Assembly (NCBI GenBank): GCA_016699835.1
Contig: CP064987.1
Location: forward strand, 3,038,001 to 3,102,000
From: Phycisphaerales bacterium
Lineage (GTDB): Bacteria; Planctomycetota; Phycisphaerae; Phycisphaerales; UBA1924
Direction of reading: 5' to 3'
DNA: 64,000 nucleotides
The position numbers were made by a program, and so were the translations under genes. Below, one piece after another: positions 49,501 to 58,084 of this stretch (its first letter is position 1; each line of letters starts with the position of its first letter). The notes under the pieces were generated by a model that worked only from the letters and a program-made list of their open reading frames with translations, had not been told where the DNA came from and did no database searches.

Positions 49501-52496
49501 GCTCGATCGACGGCAACGGAACCGGTCCCGCCGAGGCCCTCACGCTCCACGGCAGCGCGGTCCTCAATGGCCAGGTCGGCGCAACCGATCCTCTCGCCGC
49601 CCTCTCGATCGATGGCCCCGCCGCCATCAACACCGACCTCATCCGCACGCTAGGCGATCAGACGTACGCCGGCCCCGTGCTCTTCTCGGGCGACGCCCGC
49701 CTCGAGAGCGCCGGCGGCCGAATCGCCTTCGAGAGCACCGTGGACTCCGCCAGCGCCGATTCGCCCATCGATCTCGCGATCGATGGCGACCTGCTCGCGA
49801 TGGGACTGATCGGCGGCACCAATCCGCTCAACTCGCTCAGCGTCGCTGGCGACGCCGAACTTTGCGGCGGGCTCGTCCGCACCGTCGGCACGCAACTCTA
49901 CTCGGGCGATGTCGTTCTCTGCACCGACACCATCCTCGAGAGCACCACCGGCGCCACGCTCACCTTCAACGGCGCGATCGACGGCGACGGGCTTGGAGAC
50001 GCCGAATCGCTCACCCTGCTCGGCGAGGCGGTCCTCAACGGTCCCGTCGGCGCCAGCGATCCGCTCGCCGCACTCACCGTCACTGGCCCAACCTCCATCG
50101 CGGGCGGCCTCGTCCGAACGATCGGCACCCAGACCTACAACCTCGACATCACGATCAACGGCGACACGACCCTCGCCAGCACCTCGGGCGCCGTCATCAC
50201 ACTCAACGGTCCGGTCAATGGCAACGCCGACGGAACGCCCGACGTGCTCACGATCGACGGTTCGGTCGTCGCCAACGGCGCGATCGGCACCAACGATCCG
50301 CTCGCCGCACTCTCCATCAATGGCCCCGCCGTCCTCAACGCCGGGACCGTCGACACCATCGGCGACCAGACCTTCGCCGGCGCCCTCACCCTCGGCACCG
50401 ACACCACGCTCACCACGCAGGGTGGCCTCGTCACCCTCGGCGGCCCGGTGGACTCGGCCTCCGCAGGCACGCCCGTCGCGCTCGCCATCAACTCCGACGC
50501 CATGATCGAGGGCGCGGTCGGCGCGACCAACCCGCTCCAATCCCTCGCCATCGCCGGCAACGCCGAACTCTGCGGCGGGCTCGTCCGCACCGTCGCCGGC
50601 CAGTTGTACTCGGGCGATGTCATCCTCTGTGTCAACACCATCCTCGAGAGCACCACCGGCGACACCATCGAGTTCGGCGGCACCGTCGATGGCAACTCCG
50701 ACGGCTCGCCCGAGTCGCTCACCATCAACGGCGCACTCATCGCGAGCGGCGCCATCGGCGCGAGCGACGCCCTTGCCTCGCTCGTGGTCAACGGCCCGGC
50801 CTCGCTCGCCGCTGGCCTCATCCGCACCATCGCCGATCAGGATTACTTCGGCCCGACCACGGTCGCGGGCGACATGACCTTCGAGAGCACGGGCGACGCC
50901 CTCATCCGCTTCCGCGATGCCCTGACCGCCGACACCGCGGGAACACCAAGCGATGTCACCGTCGCCGCGAACGCACAGTTCGACGGCCGCGTCGGCGACA
51001 ATCCCTTCAACTCGCTCACGGTGGAGGGCAACGCCCTCATCGCCGGCGGCTCGGTCACAACGATCGCCGACCAGCGCTACAACGCCGACACCGTCATCGC
51101 CGATGACACCACTCTCATGGCGTTCTCGGGCGCCACCATCCGCTTCGGCGGCACGCTCGACAGCGCCAACGCCGACGGCTCCGCGGACGCCCACGACCTC
51201 TTCGTCGGCACAGGCCCCGGAGGCGTCATCCGCTTCGCCGGTGATGTCGGCTCCAACGGCGCCTTCGACACCATCCAACTCTGCACTCAGTTCTCCATCG
51301 CCGCTCGTGGCGAAAGCAGCGAGGGCGGGGAGATCCTCCCGCCCGTGCCCACCGTCCCCGATCGTGCCACGATCGTCGGCGAGCAGAGCCTCACCATCAA
51401 CACCGCCGACTTCATCATGTGCCCCTACGAGAAGTTCACGACCCTCGGCTCGCTCACCCTCAACGCCTCGCGCCTCGCCGAACTCGGCGACCTCGTGACG
51501 ATCGCCGAGATGACCGTCAACGCTCCCAGCATCGTCCTCCTCACGCGGCCCGCCGCCGACCTCCAACTCGCCGACGGCACGACCGTCACCGATCGCGGCC
51601 TCGACTTCGTCGCCGGCGGCCAGATGAACTTCAACGGTACCGTTACCACCCGCTCGGCCTTCGGCGGCACGGACCCCGCGCCCACCTTCGAGGATGTCGA
51701 TGGTCTCGCCCCGGCCTCGCTCGCCGGGTTCGAGTTCAACACCACGCCCGTCGGCGACGCGACCATGGACGCGCTCGTGCTCAACGGCGTCGTCCTCGAC
51801 CAGCGCACCCGCAAGTCGATCGTGCCGCCCCCGCCGCCGCCCCCGGTCGATCCGCGCGTCTCCGATGACCTCGCGAGCATCACCACCCAGCCCCCGGCCT
51901 TCGTCGATTCCATAATCCCCGAGGTCTACGACCTCTCGATCCTCAAGTCTCTCGCGATCAACGCCCGTGGCGTCGAGTTCGACGAGGCCCTCAACGCCGC
52001 CAAGGGAAGCCGCCTCTACATCGACAACCTCCGTCCGGGTCCCGATGGCAACGCGGACACGCGCATCTCGGCCACGCGTCTCAGCGACAACGCCGTCCGC
52101 CTCACGGCTCAGGGTAAGGACTCGGTCTCGGGCTATGACCAGACCCCCGAGGGCGTCCTCGTGGCGCGTCCCTTCTCCGCCGTGGGCGATTCCATCGCCG
52201 AGGCCTTCAGCCGCTTCACCCAGGCCCGCATCGCCGACACCAACGCCGCCGCGCCCAGCACGGCCGAACTCGTTCCCGCCTTCCGCGACTTCCTCGTGGC
52301 CTCGCCCGACGAGACCCAGACGCTCAACTCGATCCGCCGCCTCGCCGCGGTCCTCGATCGAGTTCGCTCGATGGGCCTCCCGACCGCCCAGTACGAGCGC
52401 ACGCGCCGCGAACTCCTCGCCGAGGTTGCCCGCCAGAACTCGCTCGGCGTGGACGAACTCATCCAACTCGTCGAGTCAATGAGCGGCCAGGTCTAA
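46527..52496 (+). CDS. TpsA-type filamentous hemagglutinin-like exoprotein
   Basis: A 1989-residue secreted protein. After a long signal peptide (about 1-36) a TPS domain begins with NPTGQQVVAGSATF and continues with IINYQTFNIAQGETVRF, SRVLNRI and NGIVYLVNRSGIMFG, which is the partner-recognition domain of two-partner secretion. The body is a predicted beta helix; residues about 790-1550 carry ten repeats. At about 1770 a poly-Pro stretch precedes a helical C-terminal domain of about 220 residues, unlike the usual all-beta shaft. The transporter gene precedes it. The start overlaps a possible leader peptide. Confidence 0.9.
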   Translation: MSRLTTRSTVVRCRHTMALALAAGAAGGLAGVSLANPTGQQVVAGSATFAQQGATTTITASNNAIINYQTFNIAQGETVRFVQPTAASRVLNRIQSNAPSTINGNLQANGIVYLVNRSGIMFGANSVVNVGGLYAAAGNIANDDFLNSIDHFTNVQGTIRMDGSISAQSAAIVARQITNNGAINADGGWIVMAAGNDVLLRQENSRMYVRLDGRDAETQTQGTRNSAAKASDPASIRNTGSISADDGHISMAAGDMLGLALLNQGVINAHGGTVDMIATHGTVINAGTIDVGVGPGQAGDVSIHGVFVTNSGRVRADAESGHAGNIELVSTKGTTLTNGSLVASNGGNGVADGGTILIDSTQGRTVVEKQARLDISGGKAGGHGGSMEISAATTMSLKGILIGDTLAGYAAARLVIDPAIVIIALEQPDTMPSDSAFVSVASIEGFQGDTTILADNDIFVLSSIHKDVGGLTLLAGNDIQFCGYEPDPTCPGRWRPRIKNWCTTPNPCGPTGGSCDITISADYLDFQAGHSILDMTSTGAILEATTGDIHLLATTGRAEFGLASVAPQRIVSITQAESRVIRGGTDSFLEDPENTHLVVNITNGSLTFAPQSNGTRVPQSYYRLDASAKGDLTVDAQLESATDILLTAGKDLIINDNIHATDDAVLHGGAGGAGIVVWCRTGLDVWGTDIALIAGDGNGTSSFIQAQEFHPMFRGGGGGDTRPDSFTFRQDAAVTSALLPLGSQFGASTLGMIYNIESVNASVKLSDANQVTGTILTISSLTGTSINDNLSLTSLEVFGSTALAGDVASTGTQTYHGPVTVDGDRTLTASTVTLDSTLDGTSGGDADRLTIDADLVANGQIGGNSPLEELTITRSTVLGTDLVRTEGDQTYGGHLTLTQNTTLESLTGTVAFGAGLDAATGAIVDLDVIGNMRADGPIGQTNPLNTLDVTGASTLNGGLVRTTGEQSYGGPVVLGADTLIESTTGATLTFNGSIDGNGTGPAEALTLHGSAVLNGQVGATDPLAALSIDGPAAINTDLIRTLGDQTYAGPVLFSGDARLESAGGRIAFESTVDSASADSPIDLAIDGDLLAMGLIGGTNPLNSLSVAGDAELCGGLVRTVGTQLYSGDVVLCTDTILESTTGATLTFNGAIDGDGLGDAESLTLLGEAVLNGPVGASDPLAALTVTGPTSIAGGLVRTIGTQTYNLDITINGDTTLASTSGAVITLNGPVNGNADGTPDVLTIDGSVVANGAIGTNDPLAALSINGPAVLNAGTVDTIGDQTFAGALTLGTDTTLTTQGGLVTLGGPVDSASAGTPVALAINSDAMIEGAVGATNPLQSLAIAGNAELCGGLVRTVAGQLYSGDVILCVNTILESTTGDTIEFGGTVDGNSDGSPESLTINGALIASGAIGASDALASLVVNGPASLAAGLIRTIADQDYFGPTTVAGDMTFESTGDALIRFRDALTADTAGTPSDVTVAANAQFDGRVGDNPFNSLTVEGNALIAGGSVTTIADQRYNADTVIADDTTLMAFSGATIRFGGTLDSANADGSADAHDLFVGTGPGGVIRFAGDVGSNGAFDTIQLCTQFSIAARGESSEGGEILPPVPTVPDRATIVGEQSLTINTADFIMCPYEKFTTLGSLTLNASRLAELGDLVTIAEMTVNAPSIVLLTRPAADLQLADGTTVTDRGLDFVAGGQMNFNGTVTTRSAFGGTDPAPTFEDVDGLAPASLAGFEFNTTPVGDATMDALVLNGVVLDQRTRKSIVPPPPPPPVDPRVSDDLASITTQPPAFVDSIIPEVYDLSILKSLAINARGVEFDEALNAAKGSRLYIDNLRPGPDGNADTRISATRLSDNAVRLTAQGKDSVSGYDQTPEGVLVARPFSAVGDSIAEAFSRFTQARIADTNAAAPSTAELVPAFRDFLVASPDETQTLNSIRRLAAVLDRVRSMGLPTAQYERTRRELLAEVARQNSLGVDELIQLVESMSGQV
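48901..51180 (+). repeat. Ten-unit coding repeat in tpsA
   Basis: Ten units of about 228 bases (76 residues). Each contains an 'LVRT.G.QTYxG' step, then 'TLxSTTGxxITFNGxxD', then 'NGxxGATDPLAALxI'. Units vary in the Cys-containing version (AELCGGLVRT, recurring twice). They probably form successive rungs of a beta helix. Confidence 0.75.
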
Positions 52497-52561
52497 GTTC
52501 TACGTGATGTTTGGTGGCACTGCTCTCCAGAGCAGTGTCCGGGGTAACTCAATCACTCACC

Positions 52562-52589
52562 AAGGCACAGGCCCGACCGCCTGTGCCTT
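52562..52589 (+). terminator. Probable terminator of tpsA
   Basis: A perfect 10-base stem AAGGCACAGG / CCTGTGCCTT with 8-base loop, 65 bases past the stop. The following ATTCATTC is T-rich but not a clean T run, so termination may be weak. It lies between convergent genes. Confidence 0.5.
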
Positions 52590-52598
52590 ATTCATTCT

Positions 52599-53519
52599 CT
52601 ACGTCCCCGCCGGAAACTCCCACGGCGTCCCCGGCGTGTACCCCACCAACTCGTACAACTCCTTGCGCGTCTGCATCCGGTCAAGCATCCCTTCCGCCGT
52701 CCCCGTCCTCGCGAGTTCCTCGAGCGCTTTCGACACGGCACCCATCGCCACACGCAGCAGCGTCACCGGATAGATCACGCACGAGTACCCCATCCGCTCG
52801 AACTCGCTCAGCGCGATCATCGGCGTCTTCCCGAACTCGGTCATGTTCGCCAGCAGATACGGCCCACCGCCACGAGCCTTGCCCTTGATGTGACGCATCG
52901 CCTTCGCGAACGCCTCGAACTCCGCCGCGCTCGCCAGTCCCTCGGGGAAGATCATCTCCGCCCCGGCTTCGACGTATGCCGTCGCGCGCGCCAACGCGGC
53001 CTCCATCCCTTCAACACCCCGAGCATCGGTGCGCGCGCACACGATGATTCCAGCCTCGCCTCCACACCCCACCTCGCGTGCCGCCTTTGCTGCCCACTCG
53101 ACCTTCTCCACCATGTGGTCCCTGGGCACGAGTTCCTTCCCGTCGAGGTGCCCGCAGCGCTTGGGGAACTTCTGGTCCTCAAGGTGCAGCCCGGCCGCCC
53201 CCGCGCGCGCGTACTCGATCACCGTCCGGCGCACCATCTCCGCCTCGCCGAATCCCGTGTCGGCGTCGGCAAGCACGGGAAGCCCGCTCGAGTCCGCCGC
53301 CTCGCGGATGCAGCGGCAGAAATGCTCCAGAGAGAGCAGCCCCACGTCGGGCACGCCCGCGCTCACGCTTGTTGCCGCTCCGGAGATATAGCACGCCGGA
53401 AATCCCGCCTTGGCGATCGCTTTGGCGCACAGCCCATTGAACGCGCCCGGGATGGGGACGCACCGCTCGTTCATCGCCCGCCGGAGCCGGGCCGCCGGGT
53501 TGGTGTCCGTGTTCTGCAT
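52599..53519 (-). CDS. Methylisocitrate lyase / PEP mutase family enzyme
   Basis: A 306-residue TIM-barrel enzyme. KRCGH at about 118-122 is the lyase signature with the catalytic Cys, and ADADTGFGEA and EDQKFPKR supply metal and substrate contacts. It is most like 2-methylisocitrate lyase (PrpB), which cuts methylisocitrate to pyruvate and succinate in propionate oxidation; related carboxyphosphonoenolpyruvate mutases share the motif. The ATG at 53519 gives the normal N-terminus. No other propionate genes are in the window. Confidence 0.9.
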   Translation of the reverse strand: MQNTDTNPAARLRRAMNERCVPIPGAFNGLCAKAIAKAGFPACYISGAATSVSAGVPDVGLLSLEHFCRCIREAADSSGLPVLADADTGFGEAEMVRRTVIEYARAGAAGLHLEDQKFPKRCGHLDGKELVPRDHMVEKVEWAAKAAREVGCGGEAGIIVCARTDARGVEGMEAALARATAYVEAGAEMIFPEGLASAAEFEAFAKAMRHIKGKARGGGPYLLANMTEFGKTPMIALSEFERMGYSCVIYPVTLLRVAMGAVSKALEELARTGTAEGMLDRMQTRKELYELVGYTPGTPWEFPAGT

Positions 53520-53741
53520 GTCCGAGCGTAGGTGGGGGGGTGGGGCGTCCCGGTTCGTCTCATGTCCGCATGGATCCACGACCATCCTGCGAACATCCGT
53601 TATGGTCCGACATTTCTTTGCGAAGGTTTTGTGATTTGCTCGTTCCCCTCCCACCCATTTTCCGATAGGCTTGCAAACACGCACGTGTTTCAGGAGTCGT
53701 ACGCGCTCGTCCCACGAGCACCAAAGGGATCGGAGGCAGTG

Positions 53742-54863
53742 GTGTCGCATCCGGCCGGCGCAAGATCGGCGATGCAGGGCGAGAACGCTCGCCCTACCCC
53801 TGCGCGCGCGACACGCCACTTTGGTGCGATTCTGCCAGGGGCGCTCGCCTTGATGCTCGCCTCTGGCTTTGCCCCGGTCAGCCGGGCCGACGAACCGTCG
53901 CCCGCGTCCGAGAATCCGAAGTACGCCATCACGCTCAGTTCCGGTGAGACCATCGCCGGCACCATCAAGGCCAACGAGAAGGACGCCATCGTCCTGGTCC
54001 ACACGGTTCTCGGCGAGATCCGTGTTCCTCGCTCGGGGATCACCGCTTCAGAGCCGCCCGTTCCCGATGCGCCACCACCACCCCCGCCCCCCCCGCCCCC
54101 TCCTCCGCCGCCACCGCCGAAGGAGCCGGAACCTGCGCCCCTGCCGCCGCCCAAGCCGCCGAAACTTTCACTCTGGGACGCGATCACCGCCAAGGACGAC
54201 AAGTCGTTCTGGACCGGGTGGAAGCGATCGACGGAGTTCGGACTCAACGGCACCATGGGCAACCGTGACTCGTATGACCTCCGCGCCAACCTCAATCTGA
54301 ACCGCGACTCGAAGGCCCTTCGCACATCGATCGGGACTAATGCCGTCACCGGGCGCGACAACAACGGCGAGACGCGGTCGCGTGCCGAACTCAACTTCCG
54401 CAATGACTGGAAAGCAGACCACTGCGACTGGCAACTCTGGCTGGGCGGAAAGGTCGAGGTCGACAACAGCACGCCCTGGGACGCGAGGTACAGCCTCAAC
54501 ACAGGCCCGGCGTACGTGATTCTCAAGGACGCGGACGTCACCCTCCAGACCCGCGTCGGCCTGGGCATGACCCGTCAGATCAACGGTCCACAGAACGACA
54601 TCGACCCCGAGGCCGTCGGTGCCATTGACTTCAACTACAAGATCGACGACCGCTCATCGATCTACGCCAACCTGGAGATGAGGCCCAACCTCGCCGACAC
54701 CGAGGACGTTCGCACCACCACGCGTGCCGGGTGGAACTTCATCGTGGATCCCAAGAAGAACATCAACCTCCGCATCGGTTGGGAGCACCGCTACGTGAAC
54801 GAGTCCGGCAGCCGCGAGCCCAACGACTTCGATTACTTCGTGGTCCTTGGATTGTCGTTCTGA
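53742..54863 (+). CDS. DUF481 outer-membrane beta-barrel protein with a 16-proline run
   Basis: A 373-residue exported protein. The chosen GTG at 53742 has GGAGG five bases upstream; an ATG at 53772 is the alternative. A signal peptide ends near SRADEP. Then a short beta domain (ITLSSGETIAGTIKANEKDA onward), a Pro-rich linker with 16 consecutive prolines, and a C-terminal barrel (DUF481/YdiY-like) ending DYFVVLGLSF, with the terminal Phe typical of outer-membrane proteins. The barrel's substrate is unknown. The polyproline run would need elongation factor P. The 3' end overlaps the convergent omega-amidase gene by 31 bases. Confidence 0.82.
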   Translation: MSHPAGARSAMQGENARPTPARATRHFGAILPGALALMLASGFAPVSRADEPSPASENPKYAITLSSGETIAGTIKANEKDAIVLVHTVLGEIRVPRSGITASEPPVPDAPPPPPPPPPPPPPPPPKEPEPAPLPPPKPPKLSLWDAITAKDDKSFWTGWKRSTEFGLNGTMGNRDSYDLRANLNLNRDSKALRTSIGTNAVTGRDNNGETRSRAELNFRNDWKADHCDWQLWLGGKVEVDNSTPWDARYSLNTGPAYVILKDADVTLQTRVGLGMTRQINGPQNDIDPEAVGAIDFNYKIDDRSSIYANLEMRPNLADTEDVRTTTRAGWNFIVDPKKNINLRIGWEHRYVNESGSREPNDFDYFVVLGLSF

Positions 54864-55660
54864 GTGTTCGACAGGTGTCCCAGGAGGCGCGCGTCGCGCC
54901 ACGCCGGGAACTTCTCTCGCCAACGCCGGACCGCGCCGGGATCGATCTCGACGCTGAGGACGCGCTCCTCGTCGCCCAACTCACCCAGGATCTCGCCCGT
55001 CGGTCCGATGGCGATCGTGCCGCCGGTGTACATCAGGTTCGGGTCGTTCCCAACGCGGTTGACGCCCAGGACAACGGCCTGATTCTCGATCGCTCGCGCC
55101 ACGAGCAGCGCCCGCCAGTGTGATTGACGCGCCACGGGCCAGCACGCGCCGAGCGAGAACACCTCGGCCCCTTCGAGGAGCCCGAGCCGGAACAACTCGG
55201 GAAACCGCAGGTCGTAGCAGATCGCGGGCATCACGCGAAGGGAGCCGTCGCTGCCTCGCCATTCATAGATCACGATCCGATCGCCGGGCGTGAAACGCTC
55301 GTGCTCCTTGCCCAACGTGAAGGGGTGGATCTTCGCGTACTCGCCGAGGATCGTCGGCTTGCCGTCGGGGGCGGCATAGACGATCGTCATCACGTTTGAG
55401 GCCGTGCCGTCGCCCACAGTCCGCCCGCCCTGCACCGTCGCGTCGAAGGCGTCGGCGAGATCGCACAGAAACGCGAGCGTGACGTCGCCGGCGTCTCGTG
55501 TCCGCTCGGGATTCATCGAGAAGCCCGTGTCGAACATCTCGGGGAGCAGGATCAGATCGCCCGGTTCGACCAGGGCCGCCTCGAGCATGGCCAGGACCTT
55601 CTCAAAGTTCGCGGGCTTGTCTTCCCAAGAAATATTGAACTGGACGAGGTGGGCGCGCAT
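54833..55660 (-). CDS. Carbon-nitrogen hydrolase, omega-amidase type
   Basis: A 275-residue nitrilase-superfamily enzyme. The catalytic triad is visible as Glu in LPEMFDTGF, Lys in EYAKIHPFTLG and Cys in AICYDLRFPELF. The motif spacing fits omega-amidases (YafV/Nit2), which hydrolyse alpha-ketoglutaramate or alpha-ketosuccinamate. The ATG at 55660 is preferred over the GTG at 55678, as the product then begins MRAHLVQFNISWED. It converges with the DUF481 gene and overlaps its end by 31 bases. Confidence 0.87.
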   Translation of the reverse strand: MRAHLVQFNISWEDKPANFEKVLAMLEAALVEPGDLILLPEMFDTGFSMNPERTRDAGDVTLAFLCDLADAFDATVQGGRTVGDGTASNVMTIVYAAPDGKPTILGEYAKIHPFTLGKEHERFTPGDRIVIYEWRGSDGSLRVMPAICYDLRFPELFRLGLLEGAEVFSLGACWPVARQSHWRALLVARAIENQAVVLGVNRVGNDPNLMYTGGTIAIGPTGEILGELGDEERVLSVEIDPGAVRRWREKFPAWRDARLLGHLSNTQNDNPRTTK

Positions 55661-55770
55661 CTGAATCAACGATAGCACGGATCGGCCCTAGTGTGTTTGG
55701 GAATCGATCGGGTGTCAAGGTCATTGCCTGCTCTGGATTAGTTAGTAAAGACTATGATTTTCGATCGCCC

Positions 55771-56436
55771 ATGGCACACACGGATGAACACAATCGCAGG
55801 ACTGGACGCCGCCCCAGAGTGCTCCTGGCGAGCCGATCGCCTCGGCGTCGGGAGATGCTGACCAAAGCGGGGATCGAACACATCGCCGAGCATCCAGGCC
55901 TGGACGACGCCGAGTTGGCGCCGACCACCCGGGGCGTGGAGGCCTATGTCGCCTCCCTGGCGTTCTTGAAGGCAGCAGCCGGGGCCGTGCTCCCACAATC
56001 CGCGGGCGTCGATGTCGTCCTCGGGGCCGACACCGCCTGCGAGCAGAATGGGACGATCATCGGGACGCCGACAAACGAGGACGAGGCGTACCACATGATT
56101 CGCAGTTTGTCCGGTAGAGAGCATCGCGTGTTGTCCGGCGTCGCCTTGGTTGGGACATGGGACGGCCGTCGTGTGATCTTCGTGGACGAGGCGCGGGTCT
56201 CGCTCGGGCGGCTCTCGGAAGACGAGATTCGCACGTATGTTGCATCTGGGGAATGGCGCGGGAAGGCAGGCGGCTACAACTTGAGCGAACGTTTGGCTGC
56301 CGGATGGCCGATTGAACACAGCGGCGATCCCACGACGATTATGGGACTGCCCATGCGTCGGCTCGTCCCGCTGCTCGACGCGTGGAACGATCACGTGTCG
56401 CCTCTTCGGCGATCGTCAGGAGAATCGGTCTCGTGA
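55771..56436 (+). CDS. Maf-like nucleotide pyrophosphatase
   Basis: A 221-residue Maf/YceF/YhdE-type enzyme that hydrolyses nucleoside triphosphates to monophosphates and pyrophosphate. The N-terminal loop LLASRSPRRREMLTKAGI and GADTACEQNGTIIG are diagnostic, and WRGKAGGYNLSER forms part of the base pocket. The ATG at 55771 fits the family after a 17-residue hydrophilic lead. It is followed in a GTGA overlap by the small membrane-protein gene, so the two are likely coupled. Confidence 0.92.
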   Translation: MAHTDEHNRRTGRRPRVLLASRSPRRREMLTKAGIEHIAEHPGLDDAELAPTTRGVEAYVASLAFLKAAAGAVLPQSAGVDVVLGADTACEQNGTIIGTPTNEDEAYHMIRSLSGREHRVLSGVALVGTWDGRRVIFVDEARVSLGRLSEDEIRTYVASGEWRGKAGGYNLSERLAAGWPIEHSGDPTTIMGLPMRRLVPLLDAWNDHVSPLRRSSGESVS

Positions 56437-56867
56437 GCCTTGTGTCGGCGAATCTTGTGTTGGCGAACGCGGTGACGAACTCATCGACGCCGTTGGTCCC
56501 GACGTGGATCGTCACGCCGTGCGCCATTCTCGCGTTGTTCATGCTGGGCGGCTACTTGCGGGCGATGGTGAAGGCTTCCCCCGAGGACATCCCCGCGAGC
56601 CGTCGAAGGATCCGTATCGCGAGCACGCTGGTGATGATGTTCACGATTCCGATTGCGGCGTTCTCGTTCGGGGTCGTGGTCCCGGGGCAGCAGCGTGCGT
56701 GGGTGCTCTCGTGGACGCTGCTCGCGGGGCTGGTGACCATCGTCCTGTGCATCGCGGCGGCCGACGTGCTGAACACGCTCCGCTTGTATCGCCGCGCCCG
56801 TCGCGAGATCATGCGTGAGCGGGCCGAACTGCTCTCTGGCGCGCACCCGAGCGCGCGAGGCACGTGA
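56433..56867 (+). CDS. Small membrane protein of unknown function
   Basis: A 144-residue protein with four hydrophobic segments (about 5-18, 26-46, 68-90, 98-120) and a basic C-terminus. The GTG at 56433 overlaps the maf stop in GTGA, and its own stop overlaps the lpxK GTG the same way, so it sits inside a tight operon. An ATG at 56382 would cost a 55-base overlap with maf. No family was recognised. Confidence 0.7.
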   Translation: MSLVSANLVLANAVTNSSTPLVPTWIVTPCAILALFMLGGYLRAMVKASPEDIPASRRRIRIASTLVMMFTIPIAAFSFGVVVPGQQRAWVLSWTLLAGLVTIVLCIAAADVLNTLRLYRRARREIMRERAELLSGAHPSARGT

Positions 56868-57946
56868 CCAACGCGACACCACGCACGCCCGAGCGACGCC
56901 CGATCCTCCTTCCGGCGGCGTGGGTGTACTCGCTCATTATCGGTGGGATCAACCGGCGCTTCGATCGCCGCAAGGGCGTGGTCGAGTTCGATCGCCCGGT
57001 GATCAGCGTGGGCAATCTCTCGACCGGGGGGACGGGCAAGACGCCGATGGTGGCGACGATCGTGCGATGGCTACGAGAGGCCGGGCACGATCCGGCGATC
57101 GCAATGCGCGGGTATGCGCCACGCGGCGGCGTGGGCGGCATTCTGTCCGACGAGGCACGGACGTATGCGGGGATGTTCGAGGATCTGCCGCTGGTCGCGC
57201 AGCCCGATCGGATCGCGGGGCTGATCCGGATGTTCGGGACCGAGCGCGGTGAAAGGGTCGATTCTGTCGTGCTCGACGATGGGTTCCAGCACCGCCAGAT
57301 CGCGCGCCAACTGGACATCGCGCTGATCGACGCGACGCGGGATCCGTTTGGTGATGCGCTTCTGCCGGTGGGATCATTGCGTGAGCCGGTGTCGAGCCTT
57401 CGACGGGCGGACGTGGTGGTTCTCACGCACGCGGACGCGATTGGAGAGGCAGAACTGAGCAGCCTGGAGCGGTCGGTACGAGGCGTGGCGCCCGGAGCAA
57501 TCGTGTGCCAATGCGTGCACGCGTGGGCGGGGCTTCGTGTGGCTGAGGCGGCTGGCGAGCGGGATGAACCCGTGGCGATGCTCGGTGGAATGCCGGTGGT
57601 CGTGGCGTGCGCGATCGGGAATCCGTCGGCGTTTGTGGCCCAGGCGTCGCGCCATGCCGACGTGCGATCAACGCTCGTGCTGCGTGATCACCATCCGTTC
57701 GATGGGGCCACTGTGGAACGTGTCGTCGCGATGGCGCGTGAGCACTCGGCTCGGGCGATCGTGGTGACGGAGAAGGACTGGGCGAAGATGTCGCGCGTGC
57801 CGAGGGATCGATGGCCGTGCGAGGTCGTGCGGCCGGTGCTCCGCTTGGAGTTTCTGGCCGGGGGCGAGGCGCTGCTGGAGCGCGTGCTCGAGACGGCGTC
57901 GATGCGGCTCGATGATGAGGAACCGCCCCAGATTGCGAATGAGTAG
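56864..57946 (+). CDS. lpxK: Tetraacyldisaccharide 4'-kinase
   Basis: A 360-residue lipid A biosynthetic kinase that phosphorylates the 4' position of the tetraacyldisaccharide. The P-loop VGNLSTGGTGKTP is at about 43-55, and LDDGFQHR is the diagnostic motif with catalytic Asp. Residues 18-30 are hydrophobic, matching the N-terminal membrane contact. The GTG start overlaps the preceding stop. Together with waaA and hldE this supports lipid A production. Confidence 0.92.
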   Translation: MTNATPRTPERRPILLPAAWVYSLIIGGINRRFDRRKGVVEFDRPVISVGNLSTGGTGKTPMVATIVRWLREAGHDPAIAMRGYAPRGGVGGILSDEARTYAGMFEDLPLVAQPDRIAGLIRMFGTERGERVDSVVLDDGFQHRQIARQLDIALIDATRDPFGDALLPVGSLREPVSSLRRADVVVLTHADAIGEAELSSLERSVRGVAPGAIVCQCVHAWAGLRVAEAAGERDEPVAMLGGMPVVVACAIGNPSAFVAQASRHADVRSTLVLRDHHPFDGATVERVVAMAREHSARAIVVTEKDWAKMSRVPRDRWPCEVVRPVLRLEFLAGGEALLERVLETASMRLDDEEPPQIANE

Positions 57947-58001
57947 GTTGGTTTGAATATCTCAGACTGAGAGGCATGGAGCCTGAAATGATCTCGAAGG
58001 G

Positions 58002-58042
58002 ATCACGCCATGCACGATGTGGGAGAGTGAACGTGGCGTGAT
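58002..58042 (+). promoter_or_regulatory. Inverted repeat upstream of hldE
   Basis: A perfect 9-base inverted repeat (ATCACGCCA / TGGCGTGAT) with a 23-base spacer, 43 bases before the start of hldE in a 138-base gap. It could be a hairpin in the leader or a regulator site; there is no T run. Confidence 0.4.
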
Positions 58043-58084
58043 ACTGTTGTCCTTTGGGCCACGCCGCGAGACTTGAACAGAACC

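Noticed and set aside
46824..52466. Two very long minus-strand frames opposite tpsA
   Set aside because: These are mirror frames of the repetitive tpsA coding sequence, with no start signal or recognised domain.
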